NCBI RefSeq assembly: GCF_030272615.1
Contig: NC_081409.1
Coordinates: forward strand, 651,776,468-651,840,467
DNA length: 64,000 nucleotides
Direction: 5' to 3'
DNA from: Cryptomeria japonica
Lineage: Eukaryota; Streptophyta; Pinopsida; Cupressales; Cupressaceae
Each line of letters starts with the position of its first letter. Within the stretch, counting starts at the first letter, position 1. This document shows positions 1 to 9,837 of the stretch, piece by piece. The notes under the pieces are model-generated. The model saw nothing but the letters and a program-made list of their open reading frames with translations. It was not told the origin of the DNA and ran no database searches. A program made the position numbers and the translations under genes.

Positions 1-942
1 CCACCAAGCACCATCCAACAAGCACCAGTTCTCTGATACAGAAGATTGCATCTACCAGCTAGCTGCAGGAGAGAGCTGACAGTCAAACATTGCAGACACT
101 ATTAAACAGGTTTTTACCTTGCTTTAAACAATTTGAATGTACACATATCTGTGGATTGTTTTTCTATGAGTTTACCATTTTGTTGTTTTCCAATGTGCGC
201 TTATAAAGTTTATGCAATTTCTTCTCTTTCCTTTCAAACAATTATTGCAGACTGTGTCCATGCTTGGTTAAGTTTTGTGTTTATAAAACTTCATATTATG
301 GTTAAGAAAAAACTTTTTTTTTGTAATGAGGCATTTGATGCTACCTTTGAAATCCTTTAAGAAACTTAAAAGACACAATTAAATCATAATGTATAGGCTA
401 TGGGAATAAATTATATTGTGCATTTTTTTGTATCATATTATTTGAATACTTATATTTCTAAGTTAATATGGTGGAATAGATAATAAAAACCCTAATTATC
501 CATACACTAAACTTAAAAAACTCTCAAAAAATGACTTGTTGTTATTACCATAGCTAGGTATTCCACAGGTCAAGTCCTCCACAAAAAAAACATCACCTCT
601 TAAAGCAAGTTTTTGCAAGAAACCTACTTTTATAGTATTGAAACTCATTATTATTAACCCATACTCACCAACAAAACGTTATACTGTGTATCTTGCATGT
701 TTTGACTGTCAGTTGAATTCTGCTCTCACTCTCTTTAGCTTGAAATCATATCTGTTTACCAGAAACCAACCTGCCATATATAGAACATATCACCTCAATT
801 CTTGTTGAAAGAAGTGTTCAAATGAAATGAAAGCAATGAATTTTGAATAGATCACATTAATAAAAGGCTCAAAATTCAAAATAATTCTCATCCAGTCCAT
901 TGCCGCCACTAAAAAGAGAAGAAATTTTGCAAAACAAAATAC
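1..942. other. No supported gene (probably intron or 3' part of the minus-strand export-factor gene)
   Basis: AT-rich sequence without a convincing reading frame. If the UIEF-like gene at 1708-2339 continues, later exons on the minus strand would lie here. I could not identify one with confidence. Confidence 0.3.
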
Positions 943-1029
943 CTTAGGTGAATATTGTGGAAGGACAATTGGAGTTGTACACTCAGGAAGCGATTTAAGT
1001 TCCCATAATTTGGTCTTTTGAAAAAATAG
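943..1029 (-). CDS. Candidate fifth exon of the UIEF-like gene
   Basis: On the minus strand a stretch bounded by a possible acceptor (AG just before 1029, or a second AG just before 1014) and a donor (AG|GTATTT after 943) stays open in the phase needed to follow exon 4. Both acceptors keep the same frame, since they are 15 nt apart. The predicted peptide does not clearly match the family, so this is only a splice-site and frame argument. It could be non-coding. Confidence 0.22.
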
Positions 1030-1707
1030 CTGAGGTTACACTTAAGCGTTTCCCATCTGAACAAGTTCAATTTTTAGGCTCCCAATTCTCTACAACTGAC
1101 TTATTAACCTAGGTAATCCATAGTTGAAACCACTCCAATATAACTGATAAAATATTGTGAACGCTAAGTACGTGAATAAGTTTCAATGCAGAACATGCCC
1201 TGGCATTTAGGCAGAATAGAGTTCTTTGTAAGAAGAGAATTACCCACACTAGCAAATCAAAGATAATACCTCCCACTTTCCATCACATTATGACTGTAGT
1301 TATGATATCACTGCAAATAGGGATTGATTACTATATTCCTCAATAGAACTCCACCTCTACAAATTCAATAAACCAGCTCAGTTCTCAAAATTCCTTGGTT
1401 TCAAATTATACTGTGAAGCCACTACATATCTGTGATGTGGTTCTTCAAGTTATTCTGGTTGAAAATCCTGTGGCTCAATTAGGATGTTGATTGATGATTT
1501 AGAGATGAAAGTAACCAACTGCAACTTGCCATATACTTAAATGAGCTTCACAGAAACTTGCCATATACCAGTATAAACGGTAAGCACATTACCTGTTACA
1601 TAAAATTACACCTAGCTTTGTAAATAGAAAGAAGATCTTATTACATACATGCACAGTTTTGCAAGTATCAACAAATTAAATTATTTATATTTTCAGAAAA
1701 AGAATAC

Positions 1708-2339
1708 CTTCTCTTGTTCCACTGGACGGATCTTGCAACAACTATCCTTCTTGCTGCTTCTTTCACTGCTAGAAACTGATTATTTCCATTCCTTGACCTC
1801 ATCTCCGTAAGCTTTGCCTACAACCAAGAAAACATGCATTTATAATAGCATTCAATTAAAATCATCACAGGCATACATACAATTAACAGTGTATTAAGTT
1901 CTACCTGTCTAAGAGTTGAAGATCTTGCAGCCATTGATTGTTGGATGTGGGCTTTGGACGCACCATCCCTTGCACCATATTTGTTTGGAAAAGGTCGCTG
2001 GCTCTTATTCTGTACAGGTCCATATGTTCTCAGTACTGAAATCAACTAAAACAACAGACGAAAATTTGAAGAAAAATGAAAACCCTGGCCATCAAACAAG
2101 TACTGTTTTACCTACCGAGGTTCACTGCTTCCTTGTCTTTGGCTTAGTTTTCTTTGACATTTGGATGATGTCATCTGACATTAAACATACAAACACATCA
2201 ATTGATTGCATTTACAATGAATATCAAACAGTTGTAGAAATCTTGTAACAACAACACCTTTCAACCTACCAAGTGTCATGTCCATTTTCTTTTCGGTAAG
2301 TGCAATTGCATCAGCAGTGAGTGGTGGTAAACTTCCCAT
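1708..2339 (-). pseudogene. UIEF-like (UAP56-interacting mRNA export factor) gene, 5' exons, with in-frame TGA
   Basis: Four minus-strand exons join in phase: 2339-2270, 2174-2112, 2035-1905 and 1817-1708, each with GT donor and AG acceptor. Exon 1 starts MGSLPPLTADAIALTEKK and ends MDMTL. Exon 2 continues DDIIQMSKK, giving the LDMTLDDIIxMSK motif that in this plant family binds the RNA helicase UAP56 and links mRNA to the nuclear export machinery. Exons 3-4 encode a basic stretch with SMAARSSTLRQAKL and AVKEAARRIVVARS, resembling the family's conserved middle. Codon 2124-2122 in exon 2 is TGA, so the protein would stop after about 40 residues, just past the UAP56-binding motif. A CGA-to-TGA change (Arg lost) would explain it. 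Splicing otherwise looks intact, so this is either a young pseudogene or a gene with a nonsense allele. The family assignment is from recalled motifs, not a search. Confidence 0.55.
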
Positions 2340-2550
2340 GGTATTAATAGTATTCGACTGCTAGCAAACACTCTACATAGCCAAAAAATTAATTAGTTAT
2401 CTGCTAGAAGGAAAAAATAGAAATCAAAATGATACTAATAGGACCAACACCTAATAAAATTGTTACAAATGAATAGTTAACATTGTGCTTGAAATAATTA
2501 CACCAAGGATATAGTGAAAAAGCAACATCCAGAATCTAATTAGAATATGT
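2340..2550. promoter_or_regulatory. Upstream region of the UIEF-like gene
   Basis: The 5' flank of the minus-strand gene. It is AT-rich and no clear TATA box stands out. It may include the 5' UTR. Confidence 0.2.
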
Positions 2551-2646
2551 GTAAACACTAACAGAAACCGTACAATTCCAAAACACTCCCAAAGGCATGT
2601 AAACACTAACAGAAACCTTACAATTCCAAAACACTCCCAAAGGCAT
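2551..2646. repeat. 48-bp tandem duplication
   Basis: Two adjacent 48-bp copies, 2551-2598 and 2599-2646, differ at one base (ACCG in the first, ACCT in the second). The near identity points to a recent slippage or unequal exchange. Confidence 0.95.
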
Positions 2647-2980
2647 GTAATTATAATTTGTAGAGTGAACCAAGAGATGATAGGCTAAAGCTTCTCAAAT
2701 TAGCCTGAGAAAAAATAGTTACCCTATAGAACCCATAAATAAATTAAAAAAAGACCCAAATATATTTGTGTAGATTGAGGACATTGAATGCCAAGACAAC
2801 TTCAAAAAAATGCAATAGGATGATGTCCCCCTAACTAGCTTTTTTATTGTTAGTGACAGCAAAGAATTAGCATATGCCACTAGTCAACAAAGCATTTAGA
2901 AATATATATGGACAACAATTCTGAGGAATCAATCTTACAAGAATTTACATATAATTCAAAGAAGTTAAATATCATAAACC

Positions 2981-3195
2981 ACTGACCACTAATTCATATT
3001 TCAGGAAGATCACTACAAATTAAGTTATTAGATGCAAGCATACATGGTAAGATCAGAGAACATATACATTACGAATAAATTACTGACCACTAATTCATAT
3101 TTCATGAAGTTCATATTTCATGAAGATCACTACAAATTAAGTTATTAGATGCAAGCATACATGGTAAGATCAGAGAAGATATAAATTACAAATGA
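2981..3195. repeat. 101-bp tandem duplication with a small internal gain
   Basis: The segment starting ACTGACCACTAATTCATATT at 2981 recurs at 3082 (period 101). The second copy contains an extra short repeat of its TTCATATTTCATGAAG part. The shared tail runs to about 3180. Confidence 0.9.
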
Positions 3196-4440
3196 ACACA
3201 AACAATCTGCCAGTGCCAAATAGAAGAACCGTCCTTGTTCCTGCAACTATATGACAACAAATTAGAATGCAAACAAGAATAAGAGAATGAAAGCATCTGA
3301 AACCCTTAGCATGCCATCGAAGAATATATAGAAAACAAAATGAGAAGGGTGGTCATTGTTGCAAGTATTCGAAAACTCATTCCATAGCCTAGTTGGAGGA
3401 ACTCATGTCAAGAGAAGTACATGTGAAAAGGAAATAAAATGAAAGCATGAAAAAAGAAGAATTTTGCGGTTTTTCCTGCCAACGATGCCAACATTATCTA
3501 ACCTAACCAGCCATGAATATCATACTTCTAAAATTGATGGCATGATTATTAGGCAAGCATTGGAAATGAAAACTCAATCAAATTTTGAGAAATACCTCAG
3601 CCAGAATCCTCTTCATCCTCATTCTGGAATAGAATTCTGTGTGACACTTTTGACCTTTGGATTCTCGCGAAGCTATAAGTCACCTAATTTACTTGTCCTT
3701 CATATTGAAATGGTAAGACAATTATTTTAAAGAAAGAAAAATGTGCATTCCACGATATTCAAATACAATATTCTTAGTTTAATTTCTTATACATGTGAGA
3801 AAAAATAAGAAACTAGGTATGATTGAAAAGATTGAACTACCGCTATTAGTAGTAGCAGGAAAGAGAAAGCTAATACGCAAAAGACGCTGCTTGAAGCCAC
3901 AAATTTTATAGCAAATACTCTATTTTGCTCTTCTTTGAAAGATTTTCTGTTTTGTCACACAAAAAATCCTGACAAAAAGGAAATAATTAACATCAAGCTC
4001 CCTCACAACTTTAGGTTACATTTGATATTGAGAAAATGCAACTTTTGCTTACCTGTATACACATGTGCCCTATAATTGAAACTTGAAACCATGCAAATAT
4101 GCCATGTTTGCCACCTCTGCTATACTACATTTTTACTGTGTTTGCTAGGGAAATAAGTGGGAAACATAAGAAACAATTTAAATTTTCACTTCATCTCATT
4201 TTTTATTTATTGGACACATTGAAATGGGGAAACACAAAAATATAGGTAAACTCTTAGCAATCAATGAGAAAACACAAAACAAAATATACATAAAAATTAT
4301 TTTAATAAATAAATAACTATAGGCCGTATAATATTTAAATAAAATAATTGTTAATAGTAGGATGGAAATATAAGTAACTCTCTTACAAGGCAAATCTAAC
4401 AAACCACATTTAATCAAGCGATCACAATGTGTTCCCCATT
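3196..4440. other. No gene seen
   Basis: An 88-codon open frame at 3464-3730 has no recognisable domain, no coding-like neighbours and no promoter cue, so I treat it as chance. The rest is AT-rich with many stops. Confidence 0.5.
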
Positions 4441-4846
4441 TATTTTTTTCTTTCTTAAATTAATTAAAATTAAAAACATATTATATAAGATTTTTATATT
4501 CAATTATATTTTTGGATTTAATTTATTTTATAAAATAGACTTTCATCATTTTTTCCTTTTTTAAATAAAATATATAGTTATAAAAATATTGGTAATAATT
4601 ATAATATTTCATTAAATATTATAACTTAAATATAATAAATTATATAATACACAAAATAAATTATGACATTAGTATATTAATAATGTTACATTAATTATTA
4701 TAACACTATATAATACATTAAGAATAATACATGTAATAATAAATCACAACTTTTACTCTTAATTCTTTCTTCTTCTTGTGTGTTTTTCGTACTTCACTAT
4801 TTTTCACTCCACCTATTGGCATCTCCCATTCTTCTTATTGAAAACA
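4441..4846. other. Very AT-rich stretch
   Basis: Long runs of A and T with short TTATA and AATATT motifs and no reading frame. It precedes the duplicated flank of the CT-rich array. Confidence 0.6.
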
Positions 4847-5530
4847 TAACATGACCCTATTGGTGGTTTGACTATGTTCTCGATTCAAATGTTTAGTTCC
4901 AATCATGTTTGGATCCATGTAAGTGGATGTATAATTGATTTGAAGCTATCACTTCTCTATTAAGTTTTTTGTTAAATGTCCTACGATTTTATCTCATCCT
5001 TTACCTCTATCTATCTCTCCATCTATTTGTCTCGTTCCTCTCTTTCTTTAAATCTTCATGTCTACCTCTATATCAATATCTATTTGCCTCTTTATCTCTA
5101 TATCTATCTCTCCATATTTCTTATTCCATATTTCCCTCTCCATCTCGCTAATCTCTCCATCTCTCTCTACCCCCATCTATCTCCCTCTCTATATGTGACT
5201 TGATGTATTCATCTTATCTTTCTCTATTCCTCTCTCATTATCTCCCTCTCTTTCTCTCTCCAGAATTATGTATTTATCTCTTGCATATTTATCTATCTCT
5301 CTCTCTTCTCTCTCTTTATCTCTCCCTCTACTTCTCTCTATACACCCCCTCTCTTTTGCTCTTTTGTCGTCTATCTCTCCCCCTTTCTCTCTCCCTTTCT
5401 CTTTATCATAACATGACCCTGTTAATAATGAAGTCCTTTTATCTTCCTAATTTAGATGTTTATATTTCAATCATGTTTACATCCTTGTTAGTTGATTTCA
5501 AGCTATCAATTCTACATTTAGACTTTTTTT
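4847..5530. repeat. CT-rich simple-sequence array between diverged direct repeats
   Basis: Between about 4985 and 5400 the plus strand is almost only C and T, built of TCTCTATC and TCTCTCT units. It is flanked by two diverged direct copies of a roughly 125-bp segment, about 4847-4975 and 5407-5530. Both contain ACATGACCCT, then CAATCATGTTT, then a TTGATTT(G/C)AAGCTATCA block. Open frames across the array are only pyrimidine-run translations (Leu/Ser/Tyr) and are not genes. Confidence 0.85.
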
Positions 5531-5951
5531 GCATTAACAACATTATTTTATAACTGACATATTTATTTTAGTTTTATCTTTTAATATACAATTACAGTGT
5601 ATTTATTACTCATAAATAGAAAGATTAATGTTTTATTTATAAAACTAAATTTAGTTTCTTCATTATTTAATACTATTTTTATTTATTTTTTTAAAATTTG
5701 GATTTCACAGTATTAATTAATGAAATGTAATAAACAATAACAACCAAGTAGGAGCTATTATCCAAATCATAGATGTAAAACAATGCAACATGGCTTGAAA
5801 AATCCAACATAATCATATTTAGTTTTTATATGTTGTTGTTTCTCTATCTTTGAATTTTCATATTTATTTCAAACTAATTATGAAATTAATTTCAATTATT
5901 TTCCTTTGATTCAATCCACTTATACTTTTTTTTATTCATTCCTCCTAGGAA

Positions 5952-6365
5952 ATGTCTAACCATACAAATAACCATGAGATCATTCAAGTCTATAGTGGAG
6001 ATACAACAAATAGTATACAAAGCCCGTTAATGCCAGTGGATGAAACAACTATGGAAGCAGAATCATGTGTTTCTATGACTCAAGCAGAATTTGTTGGAAC
6101 TGATGTCCAACAACTTGCTTCAACTGTGTCAAATACCTGTCATCATATTGCACATAAATTCAAAATTGCATGCCAAGCAACACCCCTTGTTCAAGAATTG
6201 GATATTGAAAAACTTCAAGAGGCAGTATCAACATTCCAAGCCACTTGCATACAATTAGAAGGACTATGTGATTTCTTGAAAGAGTTATTTGAGGATAAAC
6301 ACTATTCAATTGATGACACCGCCAAAATCATTGCAACATATGAAATGTATTTGAGAAATATGTGA
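5952..6365 (+). CDS. Intact 137-aa unknown ORF, possible Helitron accessory gene
   Basis: I do not recognise this protein. The frame runs from ATG to TGA without interruption. The N-terminal third is polar and acidic and rich in Ser/Thr. From about residue 50 the sequence looks helical, and residues 80-120 carry a regularly spaced hydrophobic pattern (VQELDIEKLQEAV...LEGLCDFLKELF) suggesting a helical bundle or short coiled coil. There are no membrane spans or signal peptide. AG immediately precedes the ATG region (CTCCTAGGAA), so an upstream non-coding exon is possible. It lies about 0.9 kb before the Helitron RPA-like gene on the same strand, and unlike its two neighbours it is unbroken. 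It may be a Helitron cargo or accessory gene, or an exon of a larger gene. The function is unknown. Confidence 0.45.
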   Translation: MSNHTNNHEIIQVYSGDTTNSIQSPLMPVDETTMEAESCVSMTQAEFVGTDVQQLASTVSNTCHHIAHKFKIACQATPLVQELDIEKLQEAVSTFQATCIQLEGLCDFLKELFEDKHYSIDDTAKIIATYEMYLRNM

Positions 6366-6474
6366 TTGGTTATTTTGACTTCTTAGAATGTAAATACAGT
6401 GCAAGGTATCTATATAGATCTATGTACATAAATAGTCAAAAAAATAGTGTAACTCCTATTTTCCCTACCATGGA

Positions 6475-6655
6475 ACCAACTTATATCTATCAATGTAAAT
6501 TCTTGACACTATATATAATGAGTACTCTTTTTAGATGACTTGTTTATTTAATAAGTTTCATCTTACCAACTTATATGCATCAAAGTAAATTCTAGACACA
6601 ATATGGAAATGAGTAATATTTTTATAAGACTTGTTTATTTAATGAACTTTCTTCT
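6475..6655. repeat. 90-bp diverged tandem duplication
   Basis: ACCAACTTATAT...TTGTTTATTTAAT blocks at 6475 and 6565 form two diverged copies of about 90 bp, directly after the 137-aa ORF, probably in its 3' flank. Confidence 0.8.
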
Positions 6656-7301
6656 TAAATATTGTTATTGAATTATTTTAGGAAAAATGGACAATATTAA
6701 CATCATTACAATTGAAAGAACTCCATCGTTACAGTCCTAGATACAAAACAATAGATCCCATACTACATTTATCACTCAAGTCATTTTGTAGAATGCTTTG
6801 AAACTCAACAGATTAAAATTCTGCTTTATTACATTTGTACTCATTTTCATTTTGACTTATTAAGTGGAAAATTAAATTCTAAACTTTAACAATTACTTTT
6901 TTTAAAAATAAAAAAATACAAAAAATATTGAACAATAATAGATACAATATATTAATAATTAACTATATATTTATAACAAATTATATGTTTCAAGATATTG
7001 AATTTTTCATTTTTGGTTATTAAAATATTTTAAATATATATGAGTGATTATAATATATTTATGTTTGTGTTGCCGATTATATCCTTACTCATGTTATTTT
7101 TGGGACCACAAAGTTTTGCTACAACACGAGAATGCACCATCTTTAGTCCTTACAATTTCTTTAACCATATTTCGATGTACTTATTACAACCCATTTACAT
7201 TGACTATAAACATCTTGGGAATGAAATTTGTTTTATCACTATCTAATTCTCATATTTCACTTAATTCACAGGCCAAATTTCTTTGACAAAATTCAAGCTA
7301 C
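6656..7301. other. AT-rich spacer upstream of the RPA-like gene
   Basis: No domain-bearing frame. Short overlapping open frames at 7040-7286 have no family resemblance. The region probably carries the promoter of the RPA-like gene, but no element is clear. Confidence 0.4.
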
Positions 7302-9095
7302 ATGATGGCACAATTAACTACAAATGCCATTGCAAACATTCTTGTTGGCATGTCTCTTGTTGACCCTTCTTTGCAAGTAATATCTATACACTCAATTCAA
7401 CAACCTCAAACTGCAAATATCAAATATTCACTAAAGCTCTCAGATGGCATGCACACACATCCTGCATTGCTTCCTACTGATTTGAATGCCCTGGTTTTGG
7501 AAGAAGCTTTAGTCAAAGGTTCTATTCTCACTCTAATAGAATATTCTTGCAAGATGTTCGACAAGTACATGTATGTCCATGTCTCCCCAATAATCTTTTT
7601 TTTGCTCTTATTTTTCCATATACAACTTCTTGCTAAATTATATATCTAATTTTATTACAGGGCTATCTTAATTGATGGCTTGGAAATAGTTTCAAACAAT
7701 GCAACAATCATAGGAGCTCCAACACCTCTCCTCCAAGGTACTTCGTACCTTCCACCCATCAACTCTACAGAGCCATTGGAATCTTCTTCTACAGAATGGT
7801 CGATACGAAACATTACCCCTTTCCAAATACTTTCCATTAAAACAATGACCCCGTATCATAAACAATGGTCCATTGAGGGTCGAGCACTTTCTAAAAGCCC
7901 AATTCATGAATATAACAATGGTGGACGTGAAGGGAAAGTTTTTGGGTTTGATTTTGTAGACAAGTTAGGTTGTCATATACACGTGACTTGTTTTAATGAA
8001 CTTGTTGATATTTTCTACCATGTTATTAAGTCTGATAGTCTTTATGTAATATCCAATGGTTGAATAAAAGTGGCGAACACAAAATATAGTAGCTCCACAA
8101 ACCCTTTTGAAATAATCCTCCATAGCTCATCAACAATAACTCCTTCCACATGTTTAGAGTCCACCATACCCAAACATAGCTTCCATATTAAGAGCATAGA
8201 GTCACTTGAGTCGTTTCCTATTAACTCCCTTGTAGATGTCATTGGAATAGTTTTGACCATCTCCGCCACATCAACCATATGTAAAAGAGATGGCACAGAG
8301 ACAATAAAATGTATAGCTACCATCATAGACATGTCTAATTGTACCATAGATGTTACACTTTGGGGCCATCATTGTCAACTCCAAGGGAACAAAATCCTTG
8401 ATATGTCCATAGAAGTGAATCCTCTTGTTGTTTTGTTCAAGTCTGCACGTATTATATCTTGGAATGGAAAATCACTTGACACCATCTTCTCCACTACAAT
8501 TCTAATCAATCCAAATATGTTGGAAACCTCAACATTGCAAGAATGGTATGCCAAAAAAGAGATTGACCAACCTTACATTTCCTTGTCACAATACCAATCC
8601 CCACCACCCAAATTTGAAAATCCAAAAGATATTTCATCTATTACCAATGAATTCTGTACTGAGCCAAAAAAAATCTATGTAAAGGCCACTATCAAAAAAA
8701 TCCACTTGGACAACTTTTACTACCTTTCTTTTCCCCAAGTGGTGGACAAAAAAAAATGTAAGAAAAAAGTTGTTGAGAGCTCACCAAACACATATCAATG
8801 CCCAAAGTGTTCTACTTTTATCTCAGAATGTGATTTTAGCTACATGCTTGAAATGGACTTGCAAGATGCAACAGGGGATCTTCTAAAAGTAATTGCTTTC
8901 GACGGACCATCAAAAGAGTTGTTGGGTGTTGGAGCAGAAGATTTTCAACTTCTACTAGCAGAACCTAATGTGGCAAAACCCATTTTGGACAATGTTGTTG
9001 ATTGTCAATTTCTCTTTTCTATCAACATCAAAATGGTTCCATTTGCCGGCCAAGAAACACATAATGTTACTATTATGGCCATTAAGCCTTGTTAA
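7302..9095 (+). pseudogene. Helitron-borne RPA70-like (replication protein A large subunit) gene, one intron, one stop
   Basis: RPA70 proteins bind single-stranded DNA; plant Helitrons often carry such a gene, thought to assist rolling-circle transposition. Exon 1 (7302-7564) encodes an RPA70N-like OB fold. A 96-bp intron, 7565-7660 (GTACATG...TTACAG), joins in phase to exon 2 (7661-9095). Exon 2 holds the WSIEGRALSKSPIHEYNNGG...GKVFGF OB fold (DBD-A type), a second OB fold around 8190-8510 (VDVIGIV...WGHHC), and a C-terminal OB fold with a zinc-ribbon start (YQCPKCSTF) at about 8795-9090. One in-frame TGA at 8061-8063 separates the end of DBD-A (VISNG) from IKVANTKYS, a strand that is normally continuous. 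The flanking frame is unchanged, so this is a point nonsense mutation, compatible with CGA to TGA. Without it the product would be about 565 aa. Confidence 0.85.
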
Positions 9096-9837
9096 AAGTT
9101 ACTCTAAACACTTCCTCTCAAGGGTGCTATCCAGTTTGCTTATCTTTTTCAATATTATGTATTCCATTTCTCCATCAATGTAAATATATTTTCCCTCAAA
9201 CATATATAGCAAGATAGCTTCTATTATTTTCCTATATTTACAGATGTAAATAAACATCTTTTTATACACCCAATGTATGTACTACTTAGACATGTTATTC
9301 CAAATTTTTATTTTACATTTATATAAATTAACATTGCAAATATTTTTTTTCAAATGAAACACATAATTGTATCTCAAAATTGTCTCTATGAATGGTTTGA
9401 CATATCCTTTTTAATTATATTTTTTAAAAGATTACCCTTGTTAATTATAATTATTCTTTAACATTTATTGAAATTGACATTGCAAAATTATTTTTTAAAA
9501 AAGAGATTAGTATGTGCAAAATATGAACATATGCTATGTTAATATGATAAATATGTTTGTTTTTTTCTCCTCTCAATTTATGTCATAAGTATCTTTATGA
9601 ATGGTTTTACATGTTATTTCAAATTATGTTTGCATTTCTTTTTCTATGTTTATATTACTCACCTACTCTTGCAAATAGATATATGTCATCATTTTGTATT
9701 ACAATCATATTGTTATATATTTATATTTGAAAAAAAAAATTATTCACAAATAGACCACATTCCTTTGGTACTCAACAGACCATGCCCTGGTCATACAAAT
9801 TGATACAATGCAAGAGAAGTGAGCTCATCGAAATGAA
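9096..9837. other. AT-rich spacer between the RPA-like and Rep/helicase genes
   Basis: No gene seen. It is the presumed promoter and 5' UTR of the Rep/helicase gene. The Rep start is not certain, because the first recognisable family sequence begins near 10100. Confidence 0.4.

Noticed and set aside
4969-5553. Three overlapping Ser/Leu/Tyr-rich frames of 60-117 residues
   Set aside because: Translations of a CT-rich microsatellite.
4846-5951. Exact Helitron 5' terminus
   Set aside because: Several A|TC positions exist, but without a second copy or empty site none can be preferred.
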